Notes under the pieces: model-generated
Told to the model about the DNA's origin: nothing
Database searches by the model: none
Seen by the model: the letters and a program-made list of their open reading frames with translations, nothing else
Part shown: positions 22,774 through 33,268 of the stretch, one piece after another
Layout of the letters: each line of letters begins with the position of its first letter
Position numbering within the stretch: the first letter of the stretch is position 1
Assembly: GCA_001310455.1 (NCBI GenBank)
Contig: BAXG01000001.1
Coordinates: 1 to 64,000 of the forward strand
Direction: 5' to 3'
DNA: 64,000 nt
DNA from: Photobacterium sp. JCM 19050
GTDB lineage: Bacteria; Pseudomonadota; Gammaproteobacteria; Enterobacterales; Vibrionaceae
Translations under genes and position numbers: made by a program

Positions 22774-23703
22774 ATGAATTGGTTTGAATTTGTTCCCGCT
22801 TCGCTGTCAGCGATAGCGACTGTTGCAGCTGCGGTCGCAGCGTTTTTTTCTTTACGTGTGAGTAAGCAGGCTATTCGAATTTCAGAGTCGAGTGCTCTTG
22901 CGAGTCACCACCAATCAGCATCCATAAAATACACTACTTTGGTCCAAGAGCTTTTGGAGGCTTCATCTGGATTTTCCGAAATATGCTACGGAATGTGGGT
23001 GGATTGGCCTAAAGAACTTGAGGTTATGGATGACTCCGGTCGAGGAGGGACAAATCCGAGACCCTTAAGACATGTTGTCTCGGATTCAAGTGAGATGCTG
23101 GCAAATTACGGAAGTAAAAGTCACCCAGGAGGGCGAGTGTCAAGCTCAGCATTATTGTCTGTTGTTCGACATGGATTGCCGGATCTGAGTGAAGAGGAAT
23201 ATCTAAAACTATTAGACAGAGCTGATGGTGAATATCAGAGCTTTGAAAGCACATTTGGCGCTACAGGAAGTTCTCGAAATATTGAGACGTCACCTGCTTT
23301 TCGTTGGGGCTGTTATCAACTTCTCAGGCGTGTTGAGCCAGAAGACTGGAGCACTGTTTGGAAAGATGCTTGGTTGCCAAATGGCTGGATAGATAGGTAC
23401 AAAACTGAGTATGTAAAACTAAAGCCTACGTTAGAGAGAGCCCATGACTCCTTAAAATTAGAGAGATCGAAGTTAGCTCATACAGCTTTTCCTCTTGGCA
23501 ATAATCCAGTGCTGTCAAAAAGATATGATGAAGTCTTAGCTGTTCTGGATAATCTTTTGCACGGATGTGACGACAGTGTCTTGGATCCTTACAAGAACTG
23601 GACATTCGAAGAAGAGATGAGCCAATTGGTGATTTGTTCAATGGCAATCGGTGTGTGCGCTCATCGGCAGTGCGAGCTTTTATACAAGAAGGCAAATGAA
23701 TAG
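22774..23703 (+). CDS. membrane-anchored hypothetical protein
   Basis: 309 residues. Residues 9-28 (LSAIATVAAAVAAFFSLRV) form one N-terminal transmembrane segment followed by a short helix (SKQAIRISESSALASHHQS), the arrangement of signal-anchor proteins seen in DUF4760-like and other small defence-associated proteins. The long soluble domain is mixed, with several Trp and acidic patches, and has no recognised motif. RBS is weak (AGTAGAC). It stands alone between csaA and the giant phage gene; codon use is more AT-rich than the phage gene, so it is probably an accessory gene inserted upstream of the virion gene. Function unknown. Confidence 0.6.
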   Translation: MNWFEFVPASLSAIATVAAAVAAFFSLRVSKQAIRISESSALASHHQSASIKYTTLVQELLEASSGFSEICYGMWVDWPKELEVMDDSGRGGTNPRPLRHVVSDSSEMLANYGSKSHPGGRVSSSALLSVVRHGLPDLSEEEYLKLLDRADGEYQSFESTFGATGSSRNIETSPAFRWGCYQLLRRVEPEDWSTVWKDAWLPNGWIDRYKTEYVKLKPTLERAHDSLKLERSKLAHTAFPLGNNPVLSKRYDEVLAVLDNLLHGCDDSVLDPYKNWTFEEEMSQLVICSMAIGVCAHRQCELLYKKANE

Positions 23704-23815
23704 ACTTACCACGAAGAGATATTGACGATACCTCAGCAAGCCAAAAGAGGGTTGTGGTTTTGCTCTAGCCCAAAACTGCGGCATAATTTCCCCATCATGT
23801 AAAAGTGTGCCTGAG

Positions 23816-23847
23816 CCGCTGTCCCGAAAGGGATGGCGGTTTTTTTA
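23816..23847 (+). terminator. hairpin with T-run upstream of the giant phage gene
   Basis: GCCGCTGTCCC - GAAA - GGGATGGCGG (two G-T wobbles) followed by TTTTTTT. It lies 22 bases before the giant gene start and would stop plus-strand transcripts coming from the accessory DNA. The stem resembles the terminator at 16554. Confidence 0.7.
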
Positions 23848-23868
23848 TGCCTGCTTCCCGGAGGAGCC

Positions 23869-26800
23869 ATGCCAGACAAACCGCTGGGTAATCGCCCCGA
23901 ACCTGCCTTGGAAGACCACCCTGACACCGTGTTTGAGCTGTCCGACGACTTTGACCTTGCCAACTACGCCGTGCCCAACAACCTTGAAATTTCGGCAGGT
24001 GACGCCGCCAAAGGGTTGGCCGTCGGGACACTGGGGGCGCTCGAAGGTGGCGCTGAAGTGGTGACACAGACCCGCTCATCGCTTGGGAGCATGGCAAGAC
24101 AGCACGGTGTTCCTGATGCGCTTATCAAGGCTGCGGCATTGACGCCGCAAGGCATCGCCGCCTCCTTGATTGGGCAATACGGCAAGTGGTACGGGAAGGC
24201 CAAAGACCACGTTATTGGCAGCATGACAGAAGGCGGACAGGAGGCGCTTAACACGTTGCCCATAAGTGAGCGCCATGACGGCAGTTGGAAGCTTTCGACC
24301 GATCCGGCGGTATGGGGCATGCAAATCAGCCGGGGCGTGGGGTATCTTGCCCCCACTGTCGCGACGGCGATTGCGACGGGTGGCCTTTCCTCCGCGCAGG
24401 CGATCCCGGCACTGGCACGACTGGCGGCTCGTTCCGGGGCCAACCCGACACTGGCGTCGAAGGCGGCGGACGTTGCCTACCGGGCTATGGCATCAGCGCC
24501 AGCGGTGGCGGTCAGTGTTGGCACCGATGTTGGGGCGCAGGGCAAAAGCGTCGCAGACACCATCCGGCAAACTGACTGGGCGCAACTGGTCAGCAGCGAA
24601 GCCTTTGGGCAGGCATTTCAATCGGTAGATACTGCGCCTGAGCACCAACACCTTAGCGACGGGGAAAAGCTGAATCTGGCCCGCGAGCAGGTGGCCAACA
24701 TGGCCTCTACCGCCACCATAACCGATCCGCTAACCCTTGGCACCAGTGTGGCCGCCACTTTGATAGGCGATGTGCCGCTGGCGAATGCCGTCCTTAAAGG
24801 TGCCAAAGGGGCGGGTGGACTGAAAGGGGCCGCGAGGGGGATCGCAACGGGCGCAGCGCGGGAAGCCCCGGTCGAAGCCGTCCAAGGCGGCGCTGAGCAA
24901 TATGTTGCGAACAAGGTATCAAATGCGTTTGGTGGCACCGATGTTGAGCCGATGGAGGGTGTGTTGCTGTCCGCGGCCAACGAAGGGGTCATTGGCGGGA
25001 CGGTCGGGGGCATGTTAGGCGCTGTTGGTGGTGCGCGGAAACCCTCGGATACGGCGATGCCTGCAAACACTGACAACACGGTGCCAGACGATCCCCAACC
25101 TGTTAAGCCGTCGGTCGCGGCTGACCCGGTATCAGGCAGTGAGCCCGAGCTGACAACTCACCCACTTGAAGGCAGGCTGCGTGAAAGCCGGGAAACACTT
25201 AAGGGCGCGGGGGTGCTGACAGGGGGCGATCCGTATATCGAGGTGGTGCGCCGGGCGTTGGTGGTAAACCCGGACAAAACCGATGCGCTGCTCGCACGGC
25301 TTGAACAGGGGGACGAGTCGGCCGAGCAGGGGATCTATGCGTTGGCCGAGCAGGCGGCCACGCTGGGGCTGGCGGAAAATACCCTGGAAGAGACCCTCGA
25401 CAACGCCAAAGCCCGGGTGAAAGCGACACTCGCGGCGCGTAAAAAAACCGGGGATACTGCCGGGGCGGTGCGTAACCAGGTAATGCTCTCCACGCTGGAA
25501 GGCTGGGAGCCTTCGTTGCCTTTTGTTTCCAAAGATAGCGGGACAACCGCTGCGCCGCTTGTCTCGCGCCACGGTATCACCGACGGCAAGCCTCAAGCTC
25601 TGGCATGCCGCTCAAACAAACCCAACTGGCGGTGGGGGAATGGCTTAACCATTACCGCGGCGGGGCCGGTATCAAAATCAAGGTGGTGCAATCCCAGACC
25701 GAAGCTGAAAACCTGTTAGGAGAGACCTTCCCGGGCAAAACCATTCATGCCTTTTACTCCGACAGGACGGGAGAGGCGGTGGTGGTGGCTGACAATATTC
25801 CCGACGTGAAAACCCTGCGCCAGAAACTGCGACATGAAATCCTGGTGCACCATGGCCTCAAAGCGGTGGTGGGTGATGCTGAGTACCAGAAGATTATGCA
25901 GACCATTCGCCGGAGCAGGCACTCCCCACACTTGCGTGAACTGTGGCAGCACATCGAGCGGGAATATGCCGACTTTGATGCCCTTACTCAGGTGGAGGAA
26001 GTCCTGGCCCACGCGGCAGAAGTTGAGCGCAGCACTATCCAGCGGTGGTGGGACCGGATTGTGGACATGATCGCCCATGCGCTGAGAAAGGTTGGCCTGA
26101 TGCGCCCCAGTGATATGACCAAAGCGGAGATGAACAACATCGTCCAGACACTGGTTGAGCGGATGAAACGGGTAAACCTGTGGGATAGGGAGACGAAGGC
26201 GGGGACAGCTTCCGGTGGCAACAGTTCGGGGCCGCGCCTACACACCCAAGGACCCATCGTACCAAGAGTGGGAGCGGAAGCTGACAGGGACAGTGTAGCA
26301 CCGGGTAAAAAGGGTGACCAACGGACGAAACTGTCACAATCGAGTGAGACGTCCGGGTACATCAACGCCCTACGGAAAATGATGGCGTCACTGAAAAGCC
26401 GTGTCGAACCGGTAAAAGTCAGTGATACACCGGAAGTGCTGAAAGCGCTGGGTGTGAAAGACTTGCCCGTCTACCTATCAAGGGATGTGGTCAGGAAGGC
26501 TACCAACGGTGTAAAAGAGAACCACGATGTGCCCATGGATGTCATTGAGCGTCTACCGGCGCTGATAGCCGACCCCATTGCCGTGTTCCGGCCCAAAGAC
26601 GAGAAGATAGCGCAAGGTGGCAGCAAGAACCTTGTGATAGCGGCAAAAACCAAGGGTGGGAAGCGTGTGGTGGTTTCGCTCCATGTAGACAAGCAACTTC
26701 ACCGCAGCCTAGTGAACAGCATCGCCAGCGCCTATGGAAAACCTGATTACCAGTATCAAAACTGGATGAGGGAAGGACTGTTGGAGTACGTAAAAGACAA

Positions 26801-29680
26801 AAACCCTGAATGGCTGCGTTTGCAAGGGCTTCAATTGCCCAAGGAGCGCTCCTTCCTTCAGGGTTCTTTTAAAAAGGTACGCGCCAAGGATGAGCTTGTC
26901 AAACGCGGGAACGTGAAGTTCTCAGCTTCCCAACGCAAAGCAAATTCATTTGATGAGGCTCTTCAACAACCTACGCCGGAAAGTCGGTTTAAAGGGGTAT
27001 TGAATGCCGTTGGCTATGCCGTCAGGGAGGCGGTGGGCGGCAGTAAAGGCTGGGTTTTGTTACCTTGCGCCAGTTGGCTGACCTTGCCCGGGATACTCTG
27101 CCGATGGCCGGTGAGTATGTGGACACCGTCCACCGGATGTTGACACGCCGCAACCAGCTGGCGTTCGAGGCTGCGGAGATGGCACAGGAGATCCGCCGCT
27201 GGGCGGCACAAAACCAGGTCACGGCGGACAGGCTGTTTGACATTGCACACCGGGCCACGGTCCACGGCGTCGATCCTGACGGTCCCTTTGTCCCCTTGGC
27301 CAAGCCGCCCAGCGCCGGATAGACCATATCCGGTCGGTGGCGATGGGAGATACGCTGACCCGTGAGCAGGCCGGGGAGATCCGCCAGTTAAATGCCGATA
27401 TAAATAATGAGCCGCGCCGCCGGGCAAAACATGCTGCCCTCAAGCGGGAATTTGACCGCCTGCCCGAAGAGGCCAAACTCCACTACCGAACCATGCGGGA
27501 TACCTACAAGCAGCGCCATGATGAGTACCGCCGTTTGCTTGAGCAGACGATTGAGACGGCCATCAGTGACCAACAGGTGAAACGCCGCCGAATCGCAGAG
27601 CTTAAAACCCAGTTTGAGTTGCAGGCTGTGACTGCGCCGTACTTTCCGCTGGCCCGGTTCGGGGCCTATTACCTCTCGGCGGTGGATGAGCACGGCGAGA
27701 AGCGCTTTATGATGTTTGACAGCGAAAAGGCCCAACAGGACACGTTGAAAAAACTCAAGGCGCAGGGTTTTGATGCCCGGGGTGGCTACAAGTTTGATGA
27801 CAGTACCGGGCTGGACGGGGCCGGGATTGGTTTTATTACCGATCTCACTGCAAAGGTCGATGACTCCTCTCTGTCTGATGTGAAAAAAGAAGAGCTCAAA
27901 GACACCATCTACCAGCTGTACCTCGCCGCACTCCCCAGCCGGTCGATGCGAAAGCAGTTCCTGCACCGCAAAAAGACCAAAGGCTGGTCCAATGATGCCC
28001 TTCGCGCACTGGCGTCCAACATGATGAAAAGTGCCTACCAGCTGGCACGGCTGGAATACTCCGATGCCTTGTCCCGCAAAGTCACTGAGGCCAAAAAAGC
28101 CGCCAGGGACAGTGGCAACAACCAGGCGGGGCGCTATGCTGAAGAGCTGGTAAAACGCCATGCCTGGGTGATGAACCCGACGCACTCCCGGACAGCCCAA
28201 ACCCTGACCTCGGTGGGCTTTGTCTGGATGCTGGGTGTGTCCCCAGCGGCGGCTGCGGTCAACACCACCCAGAACTTTGTCGTCGCCCTGCCAATCCTTG
28301 CCAGCAAATACGGGCTCACGCGGGCAGCTGGGGCGTTGCTGGGCACCATGAATGCCTTCCTGCTGGCCAAAGGCAAGGTCGCCACCCGGCTTACCGACAG
28401 CGATGAAAAAGCGGCGTACCGGCAGTGGCAGGAGGCGGGCTTGCTCGATGCCACCCGTGCCCATGATCTGGCCGGGATGGCCGAGGCGGAGAACTGGCAG
28501 TACAACGCACACTATGAAAAAGCCATGCAATGGGTGTCGTTCCTGTTCCACAAAGCCGAAGTGTTTAACCGGGAAACCACGGCGCTGGCTGCGTACCGCC
28601 TGGCAAGAGAGGACGGAAAAGCCCACCAGGAGGCCGCAGAACTGGCCGCCACGGTGACCTGGAATGCCCACTTTGACTACACCAATGCCAACCGGGCGCG
28701 TTACCTGCAACCGGCCTTTATGAAGGTGCTGACCCAGTTCAAGCAATACGCCCAGGGCATGACCTACTACCTGTGGCGCAATGCCTACCTGAGCCTCAAA
28801 GGCATGTCGAAAGGGGAGCGGGCTGAGGCCAGAAAACAGTTGCTCGGCACCTTTGGCATGACCGCCTTGCTGGGTGGGGTGTCGGCCTTGCCGCTCAGCA
28901 CTGTTTACCTGCTGGCTAACGCCTTCCATGCCCTGTTTGGCGAGGAAGACGAGCCCTGGGAGGCAGAAACAGCGTTTAAAAACTACCTGGCAGATACCTT
29001 GGCAAAGAGGTTGCTGAGAAAGTCCTGTATGGCGCGGGCGGGGCCGGGCTGTCACCGCGCATCTCACTTGACGGGCTGTGGATACGGGATCCGAGCCGCG
29101 ATCTCGAAGGCGAAGACCTCTGGTCCTTCTATGCCCAGCAGGCCACGGGGCCGGTACTGGGTGGCGTGGTGATGGGCGCGATACGCGGCAGCCAGAAAAT
29201 CGCGGACGGACACTACTGGCGGGGCATTGAGCAGATGGTACCCAAATTTGCCCGCGATCCGCTGAAAGCCATTCGCTACCAACAAGAAGGGGCGCTTAAC
29301 ACCCGAGGCGATGCCCTGAAACCGGCCGAGGCGTTTTCGACGGCCGACTTGTTGTTGCAGGCAGGCGGCCTGGCTGACCACGAACTGTCCAAACAGTATG
29401 CGCGCAATAACGCCATCAAGGGGTACGAGCGCCATGTCCTTAAGCGGCGCAAAGCCTTGCTTCAAGCTACTGGCTGGCGTACAAGCAAAGCGACACCCCG
29501 CTGATGTTCGAGGTGCAAAAGCAAATGGCCCGTTTCAACCGCCGGTTTCCGCAGATAGCCCTGGATCCTCAGGCGATACGCCAGTCCATTCGCGCACGGC
29601 TTCGCCACAGTGAGGAAAGCCTTAATGGCATTAACGTGAACCCGCGCCTTCGCCACCTGGTCGCCGAGCGTGTACGCTAA
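23869..29680 (+). CDS. giant phage virion protein with PLxRFG motif (about 1,930 aa), read in five frame-shifted pieces
   Basis: Starting MPDKPLGNRPEPALEDHPD (ATG 23869, GGAGGAG upstream), five consecutive ORFs join with breaks near 25600, 27050, 27290, 29010 and 29460, ending at 29678-29680. Visible parts: an Ala/Gly-rich amphipathic N-terminal third; a zinc-peptidase-like helix LRHEILVHHGLKAV near 25835; a middle region (LKALGVKDLPVYLSRDVVRK and MDVIERLPALIADPIAVF) resembling the MuF C-terminal domain; TAPYFPLARFGAYYLSA near 27640, the PLxRFG motif that names a class of giant phage proteins; then a long helical part with hydrophobic helices. These polyvalent proteins are thought to be injected with phage DNA. 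The frame breaks look like single-base indels. It probably follows the 439-residue gene directly in an uninterrupted phage. Confidence 0.7.
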
Positions 29681-29683
29681 CGG

Positions 29684-29986
29684 CTAACGGTTTGCGTGGT
29701 GCGCCACGAGTGCCAGCAAATGGGCAGACATGGTGGCCCGGATTTGTTGTGGCAGTGTCGGCCACAGCCTTGCCATCTCGCGTGTAGACAACTCCCTGTC
29801 TGATTTCTCCTCCGCTAATTCCAGCACCTCAAAAATGGCATCCCTTTCTTCCAGCGTCATGGGCTGGCGTCCGGTAAACACCCGTTTCAGTTTTGACAGG
29901 GAGATCCCCGTCATCCCTGACAGCCAGGCGTAAGAGGCAGACCGGTCATTTAGCGCTTTGCGGATGAAATGAACGGTTTTATGCAT
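29684..29986 (-). CDS. phage HTH regulator
   Basis: 100 residues. Residues 15-45 form a helix-turn-helix (SASYAWLSGMTGISLSKLKR followed by VFTGRQPMTLEERDAIFEVL), a Cro/CI-like layout where the second helix is SLSKLKRVF. The C-terminal half is helical and Arg/Glu-rich. It ends four bases past the giant gene stop, convergent. Two 17-bp palindromes lie 40-90 bp upstream of its start (30028-30074), very probably its operators. Likely a prophage repressor controlling itself and the divergent small gene. Confidence 0.65.
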   Translation of the reverse strand: MHKTVHFIRKALNDRSASYAWLSGMTGISLSKLKRVFTGRQPMTLEERDAIFEVLELAEEKSDRELSTREMARLWPTLPQQIRATMSAHLLALVAHHANR

Positions 29987-30027
29987 TCACGATCTCCTTG
30001 CGTCCTTCTGATGCAGCCACGTGGCAG

Positions 30028-30074
30028 CGTTCGTGTGGCGAACCAATTTCCTGCTCAGGTTCGCTCAGCGAACC
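30028..30074. promoter_or_regulatory. paired 17-bp operators of the phage HTH regulator
   Basis: CGTTCGTGTGGCGAACC (30028-30044) and GGTTCGCTCAGCGAACC (30058-30074), the latter a perfect inverted repeat GGTTCGCT-C-AGCGAACC. The centres are 30 bp apart, close to three helical turns. They lie between two divergent phage genes, as expected for lambda-like operators. Both end with CGAACCAAT. Confidence 0.7.
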
Positions 30075-30087
30075 AATGTGGGGAATT

Positions 30088-30339
30088 GTGAAGCAACGCC
30101 ATATTCAGGTGACCGGTAAAACGCCGACTATTTATGTGATGATTGGTCGGTGGGTGAAGGGTATGCAAGAGATAATCGATGAGCTTGATTATGCAATTTT
30201 GGCGCTTAGTTCCGATTTATTGGGTGACCATGAAAATGGCGTGGTGGTGATGCAACGGCGGCTGAAAGAGGTGCGGGATCTGGTCGAAAAACGGATGAGG
30301 GAGGAGCAGGAAATGCGCAGGATCTTGGGCGAGAAATGA
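30088..30339 (+). CDS. small phage protein divergent from the HTH regulator
   Basis: 83 residues from a GTG at 30088 with GGGGA before it; ATG codons at 30139 and 30163 are alternatives. The main body MQEIIDELDYAILALSSDLL and then MQRRLKEVRDLVEKRMREEQ is all helix, coiled-coil like. No family recognised. Located downstream of the paired operators, so probably an early or repressor-controlled gene. It is the last phage-like gene before chromosomal genes resume. Confidence 0.4.
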   Translation: MKQRHIQVTGKTPTIYVMIGRWVKGMQEIIDELDYAILALSSDLLGDHENGVVVMQRRLKEVRDLVEKRMREEQEMRRILGEK

Positions 30340-30810
30340 CGGTGATATTTGGGGACGAAAATGGGGAGGAATTTTTAAAAAAGGGAGAAAATGGGGCGAT
30401 TTTGGGGCCTAAATAGGCCGAAAATTGACACCCCATTTTGTGGTGCTTTAATCAGAAACGGCAGGCAATCTATTGAAAAACATCATTTTTTTAATACTTT
30501 GCTTGGTACTTCGTTTCTTTTGTTCAGCTCAAAGCGTAAGACTGATACATAGCTTCAGACTCACGCTTGGATGCAGGTTTCCAACTCGACAGCACGCGTG
30601 CTTTATTTTCCATGTTTCCACCTTGTTGATATCGATCGGGTCATGCCTGACCCAGAAGATACTTTGAACCACAACTGGTTGCATTTCAAGCGTTGTGCCT
30701 AGAAAAATAACCACGATTCTCTGCGTTGATACAAAGGCAGGTTCATATAAATGGTGAAAATATGCGCAATATGTCTGTTTTAGTTGAAAGATTACAACAA
30801 TATACAGTGA
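30340..30810. other. noncoding 470-bp stretch at the prophage right edge
   Basis: After the last phage gene the sequence has G-rich runs (GGGGAGGAA, GGGGCGATTTTGGGGCC) and CCTAAATAGG, then AT-rich bases with a dubious 64-residue ORF (30473-30667) that I do not accept. The right attachment site probably lies here, but the left one is outside the window so it cannot be identified. Confidence 0.35.
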
Positions 30811-31109
30811 TTAGCGGCTCAATGAACGGCTGCGCAGTTCAAAGATTACCTTCTCAGCGCTGCATTCAAATTTCAGGTTAACTGTCATTGCCTCACCTGG
30901 ATAAATGAGCAGGCATTCATGTCGTGAGCAACGTTTTCGTTAACTTGTTTTGCCAGGTTCAGATACTGGTCAAATTCGGCCATCGCAGTTTCTTTGTCCG
31001 CTGCAGTGATGGTGACTTGTGCAACGTCATCACCTTCGGCAATGATGTAGCCAATTTCTGCGTTGGTACCACAGGCTTCGCATACAGTTACGTCGTTTTC
31101 CTGACTCAT
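30811..31109 (-). CDS. DUF406 (YfcZ/YiiS-like) protein, frame broken once
   Basis: The start MSQENDVTVCEACGTNAEIG (ATG 31109, AAAAGAGAG upstream) runs to HDMNACSFIQ, then one base must be restored near 30895 to continue GEAMTVNLKFECSAEKVIFE and LRSRSLSR, ending at 30811. The complete product, about 100 residues, fits the YfcZ/YiiS family, whose C-terminus is always FECSAEKxIFELRxRSL. The family is small, cytoplasmic and of unknown function; in Vibrionaceae it commonly lies close to fatty-acid uptake genes, as here beside an acyl-CoA ligase. The break is a likely sequence error. Confidence 0.75.
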
Positions 31110-31218
31110 GGCTTTACTCTCTTTTAGTAGAAATCTTAATAGAAAACACTAGTAATATTACTACTTTCATTGTGGGAAAACCAAGGCATTATGCAATTCT
31201 GGACTATATTGACGTAAT

Positions 31219-31245
31219 AAAAACCGGCTCCGAGAGCCGGTTTTT
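31219..31245. terminator. bidirectional intrinsic terminator
   Basis: AAAAACCGGCTC - CGA - GAGCCGGTTTTT is a perfect 12-base stem with A and T runs on both sides. It ends the acyl-CoA ligase transcript (minus strand, stop at 31261). Confidence 0.9.
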
Positions 31246-31260
31246 GCCTTATAGATATCT

Positions 31261-32907
31261 CTAATCTTCCCACTGGATAAGCTGACCTGACGGCCACTTG
31301 GCTCCGATATCATGATACTTCTTCTCAAGCAGGTGACGTTTTATCTTAAGGGTTGGCGTCAACAGGCCGTTTTCAATGCTCCAAGGCTCTTTGATAAGGT
31401 AGACACCTTTGATGTGGGCGTGTGACTCAAGTTCGCTGTTCATCGTTTCTATGACTTTTTGGATTTTGCGCTCATAACGCTCGCGGTCAAAGTCAGGGAA
31501 ACTGTGAGGTAGTGCCAGCAGAACCGGGCCCGGAAGGCCGGAGCCTATCAAACACATCATTTCCACATTGCTTAGTTCAAAAAGGCGTTTTTCGATGGGG
31601 ACCGGGCTGACGAACTTACCTTTGGCCGTTTTGAAGGTGTCATTCTTGCGCCCATTGATAGTAAGATAACCTTCGTTATCCAACTCGCCGATATCGCCGG
31701 TGTGCAGCCAACCATCAATGAGGGTCTCATTGGTGGCGGTTTCATTCTTGTAGTAGCCGGAGAACAACCCTCCACCTTTCACCAGTACTTCCCCGTCACC
31801 GGCTATCTTCAGTTCGATACCCGGACCGGCGTTGCCGACGGTTCCGATCTTATCTGCGCGGAAAGGGTAGTTCAGTGTGGTATAAGCGTAGGCCTCTGTC
31901 ATACCCCAGGCTTCAGTGATGTTCAGGCCAATCTTTTTGTACCATGCCAGAAGACCAGCGGAAACCGGGGCAGAACCGCATCCAAGTACGCGCGCCTGGT
32001 CGAGGCCCAGACCGTCAGCCAGTTTCTTTTTAATCAACCCGCTGACAAACGGAATCTTCAACAGGATATTGAGCTTAGCCTCAGGCAACTTTTCTTGAAT
32101 TCGTTGCTCGAACAATGTCCATAAACGCGGAACGGAGATAAACAGTGTCGGGCGCTGCATCTTCACATCGTCGATAAAGGTATCGAGAGATTCCGGGAAC
32201 GCAGTAGGTACACCACCCATCATGGCGCTACCCATGATATATACACGCTCGGTGATGTGAGCCAGCGGCAGGTAGGAGAACAGGCGGTCGTTTTCCTGTA
32301 TGCCGATATGATCAATCAGGCGTTGTACCGACCACGCGTAGGCACCGTAACTCAGCATCGCACCTTTGGGCAGGCCGGACGTACCGGATGTGTAAACGAT
32401 AGACATCAAATCTTCGTCACGGTGAGACGGCCGTTCAGCACTGGCAGGGTGCGCGGCTACAAGATCGTCCCATTGATACTGACAGGCAGCTGTCGGGTAC
32501 GGAAATGCAATAGTAATGAGGTCGGGAAACTGGCGCAAAGACGTCTCAATTGCTGCGGTATCGTCCAATTTGCCGACAAACACGGCTTTCGATTCGCTGT
32601 GAGAGAGCACGTGGTCTATGGTGTCTGAGCCTGCGGTGGGGAAAATCGGCACACTGATGTAGCTGCCCAGTTGCATGGCTAGGTCAGCGATAAACCATTC
32701 AGCACAGTTTTTGGAAATCAGGGCAACTTTATCACCAGGAACCAGCCCTTTGTCCAAAAGAGCGGTAACCATGCTGAGCGCCTGATCGACAACCTGAGTG
32801 TACGTGAAGTCCTTAAACTCCCGGTTGATAATCTGTCGCAGGAATACCTCATCACCGCGTTCAACCGCCCATTTGAGCATTTGTTGATAGGGTTTGGGTT
32901 GGGTCAT
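31261..32907 (-). CDS. AMP-forming long-chain acyl-CoA ligase
   Basis: 548 residues from ATG 32907 (MTQPKPYQQMLKWAVERGDE), chosen for its AAGGGGG RBS rather than the ATG 30 bases upstream. Adenylating-enzyme motifs: SIVYTSGTSGLPKGAMLSY (P-loop-like A3) near residue 167, NITEAWGMTEAYAYTTLN (A5), DGWLHTGDIGELDNEGYLTI (A7) and GRKNDTFKTAKGKFVSPVPI (A8/A10). It activates long-chain fatty acids to acyl-AMP then acyl-CoA at the inner membrane. It resembles the FadD-like/AMP-binding FAA1 group often named long-chain acyl-CoA synthetase. Single-gene unit with its own terminator; possibly controlled with the fatty-acid regulon, though no FadR site was seen. Confidence 0.9.
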   Translation of the reverse strand: MTQPKPYQQMLKWAVERGDEVFLRQIINREFKDFTYTQVVDQALSMVTALLDKGLVPGDKVALISKNCAEWFIADLAMQLGSYISVPIFPTAGSDTIDHVLSHSESKAVFVGKLDDTAAIETSLRQFPDLITIAFPYPTAACQYQWDDLVAAHPASAERPSHRDEDLMSIVYTSGTSGLPKGAMLSYGAYAWSVQRLIDHIGIQENDRLFSYLPLAHITERVYIMGSAMMGGVPTAFPESLDTFIDDVKMQRPTLFISVPRLWTLFEQRIQEKLPEAKLNILLKIPFVSGLIKKKLADGLGLDQARVLGCGSAPVSAGLLAWYKKIGLNITEAWGMTEAYAYTTLNYPFRADKIGTVGNAGPGIELKIAGDGEVLVKGGGLFSGYYKNETATNETLIDGWLHTGDIGELDNEGYLTINGRKNDTFKTAKGKFVSPVPIEKRLFELSNVEMMCLIGSGLPGPVLLALPHSFPDFDRERYERKIQKVIETMNSELESHAHIKGVYLIKEPWSIENGLLTPTLKIKRHLLEKKYHDIGAKWPSGQLIQWED

Positions 32908-33268
32908 TTTATCCCCCTTGAGAGCGAAGTCAGTCATTGGTGTTGTTATAAATCGGGTGTTATTGAAATGTTAACGTACAGTTAGAGCATTTACTCCGTC
33001 AAGTGTTAGACGGTTTTCATATGCGGATACTTGATATTGGTAACTCTTTGAACAAGTCTAGTAAATCAAATGAAAATAATATGTTAACCGCATCAGATCG
33101 TGACAGTGATTTTGCTTTAAAAACAGGCAAATTGTGTCGATTTGTAAAAATTGATCTGGCTCATTAAGCGCCTAAATAAAAGTTGAGCAGTTGAAGCATG
33201 TGTTGAAGATTTCAAAAAAAATTGAATAATAGTCTTGAACGTCACTACACGAAGCAACGAGAGTGTTT

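Noticed and set aside
27388..29067. 559-residue ORF on the minus strand
   Set aside because: It lies fully opposite the GC-rich giant phage gene, is Gly/Pro/His-rich with no RBS or motif, and disappears as a shadow of strong plus-strand coding.
30473..30667. 64-residue hydrophobic plus ORF
   Set aside because: No RBS, no family, sits in an AT-rich noncoding stretch, low-complexity start.
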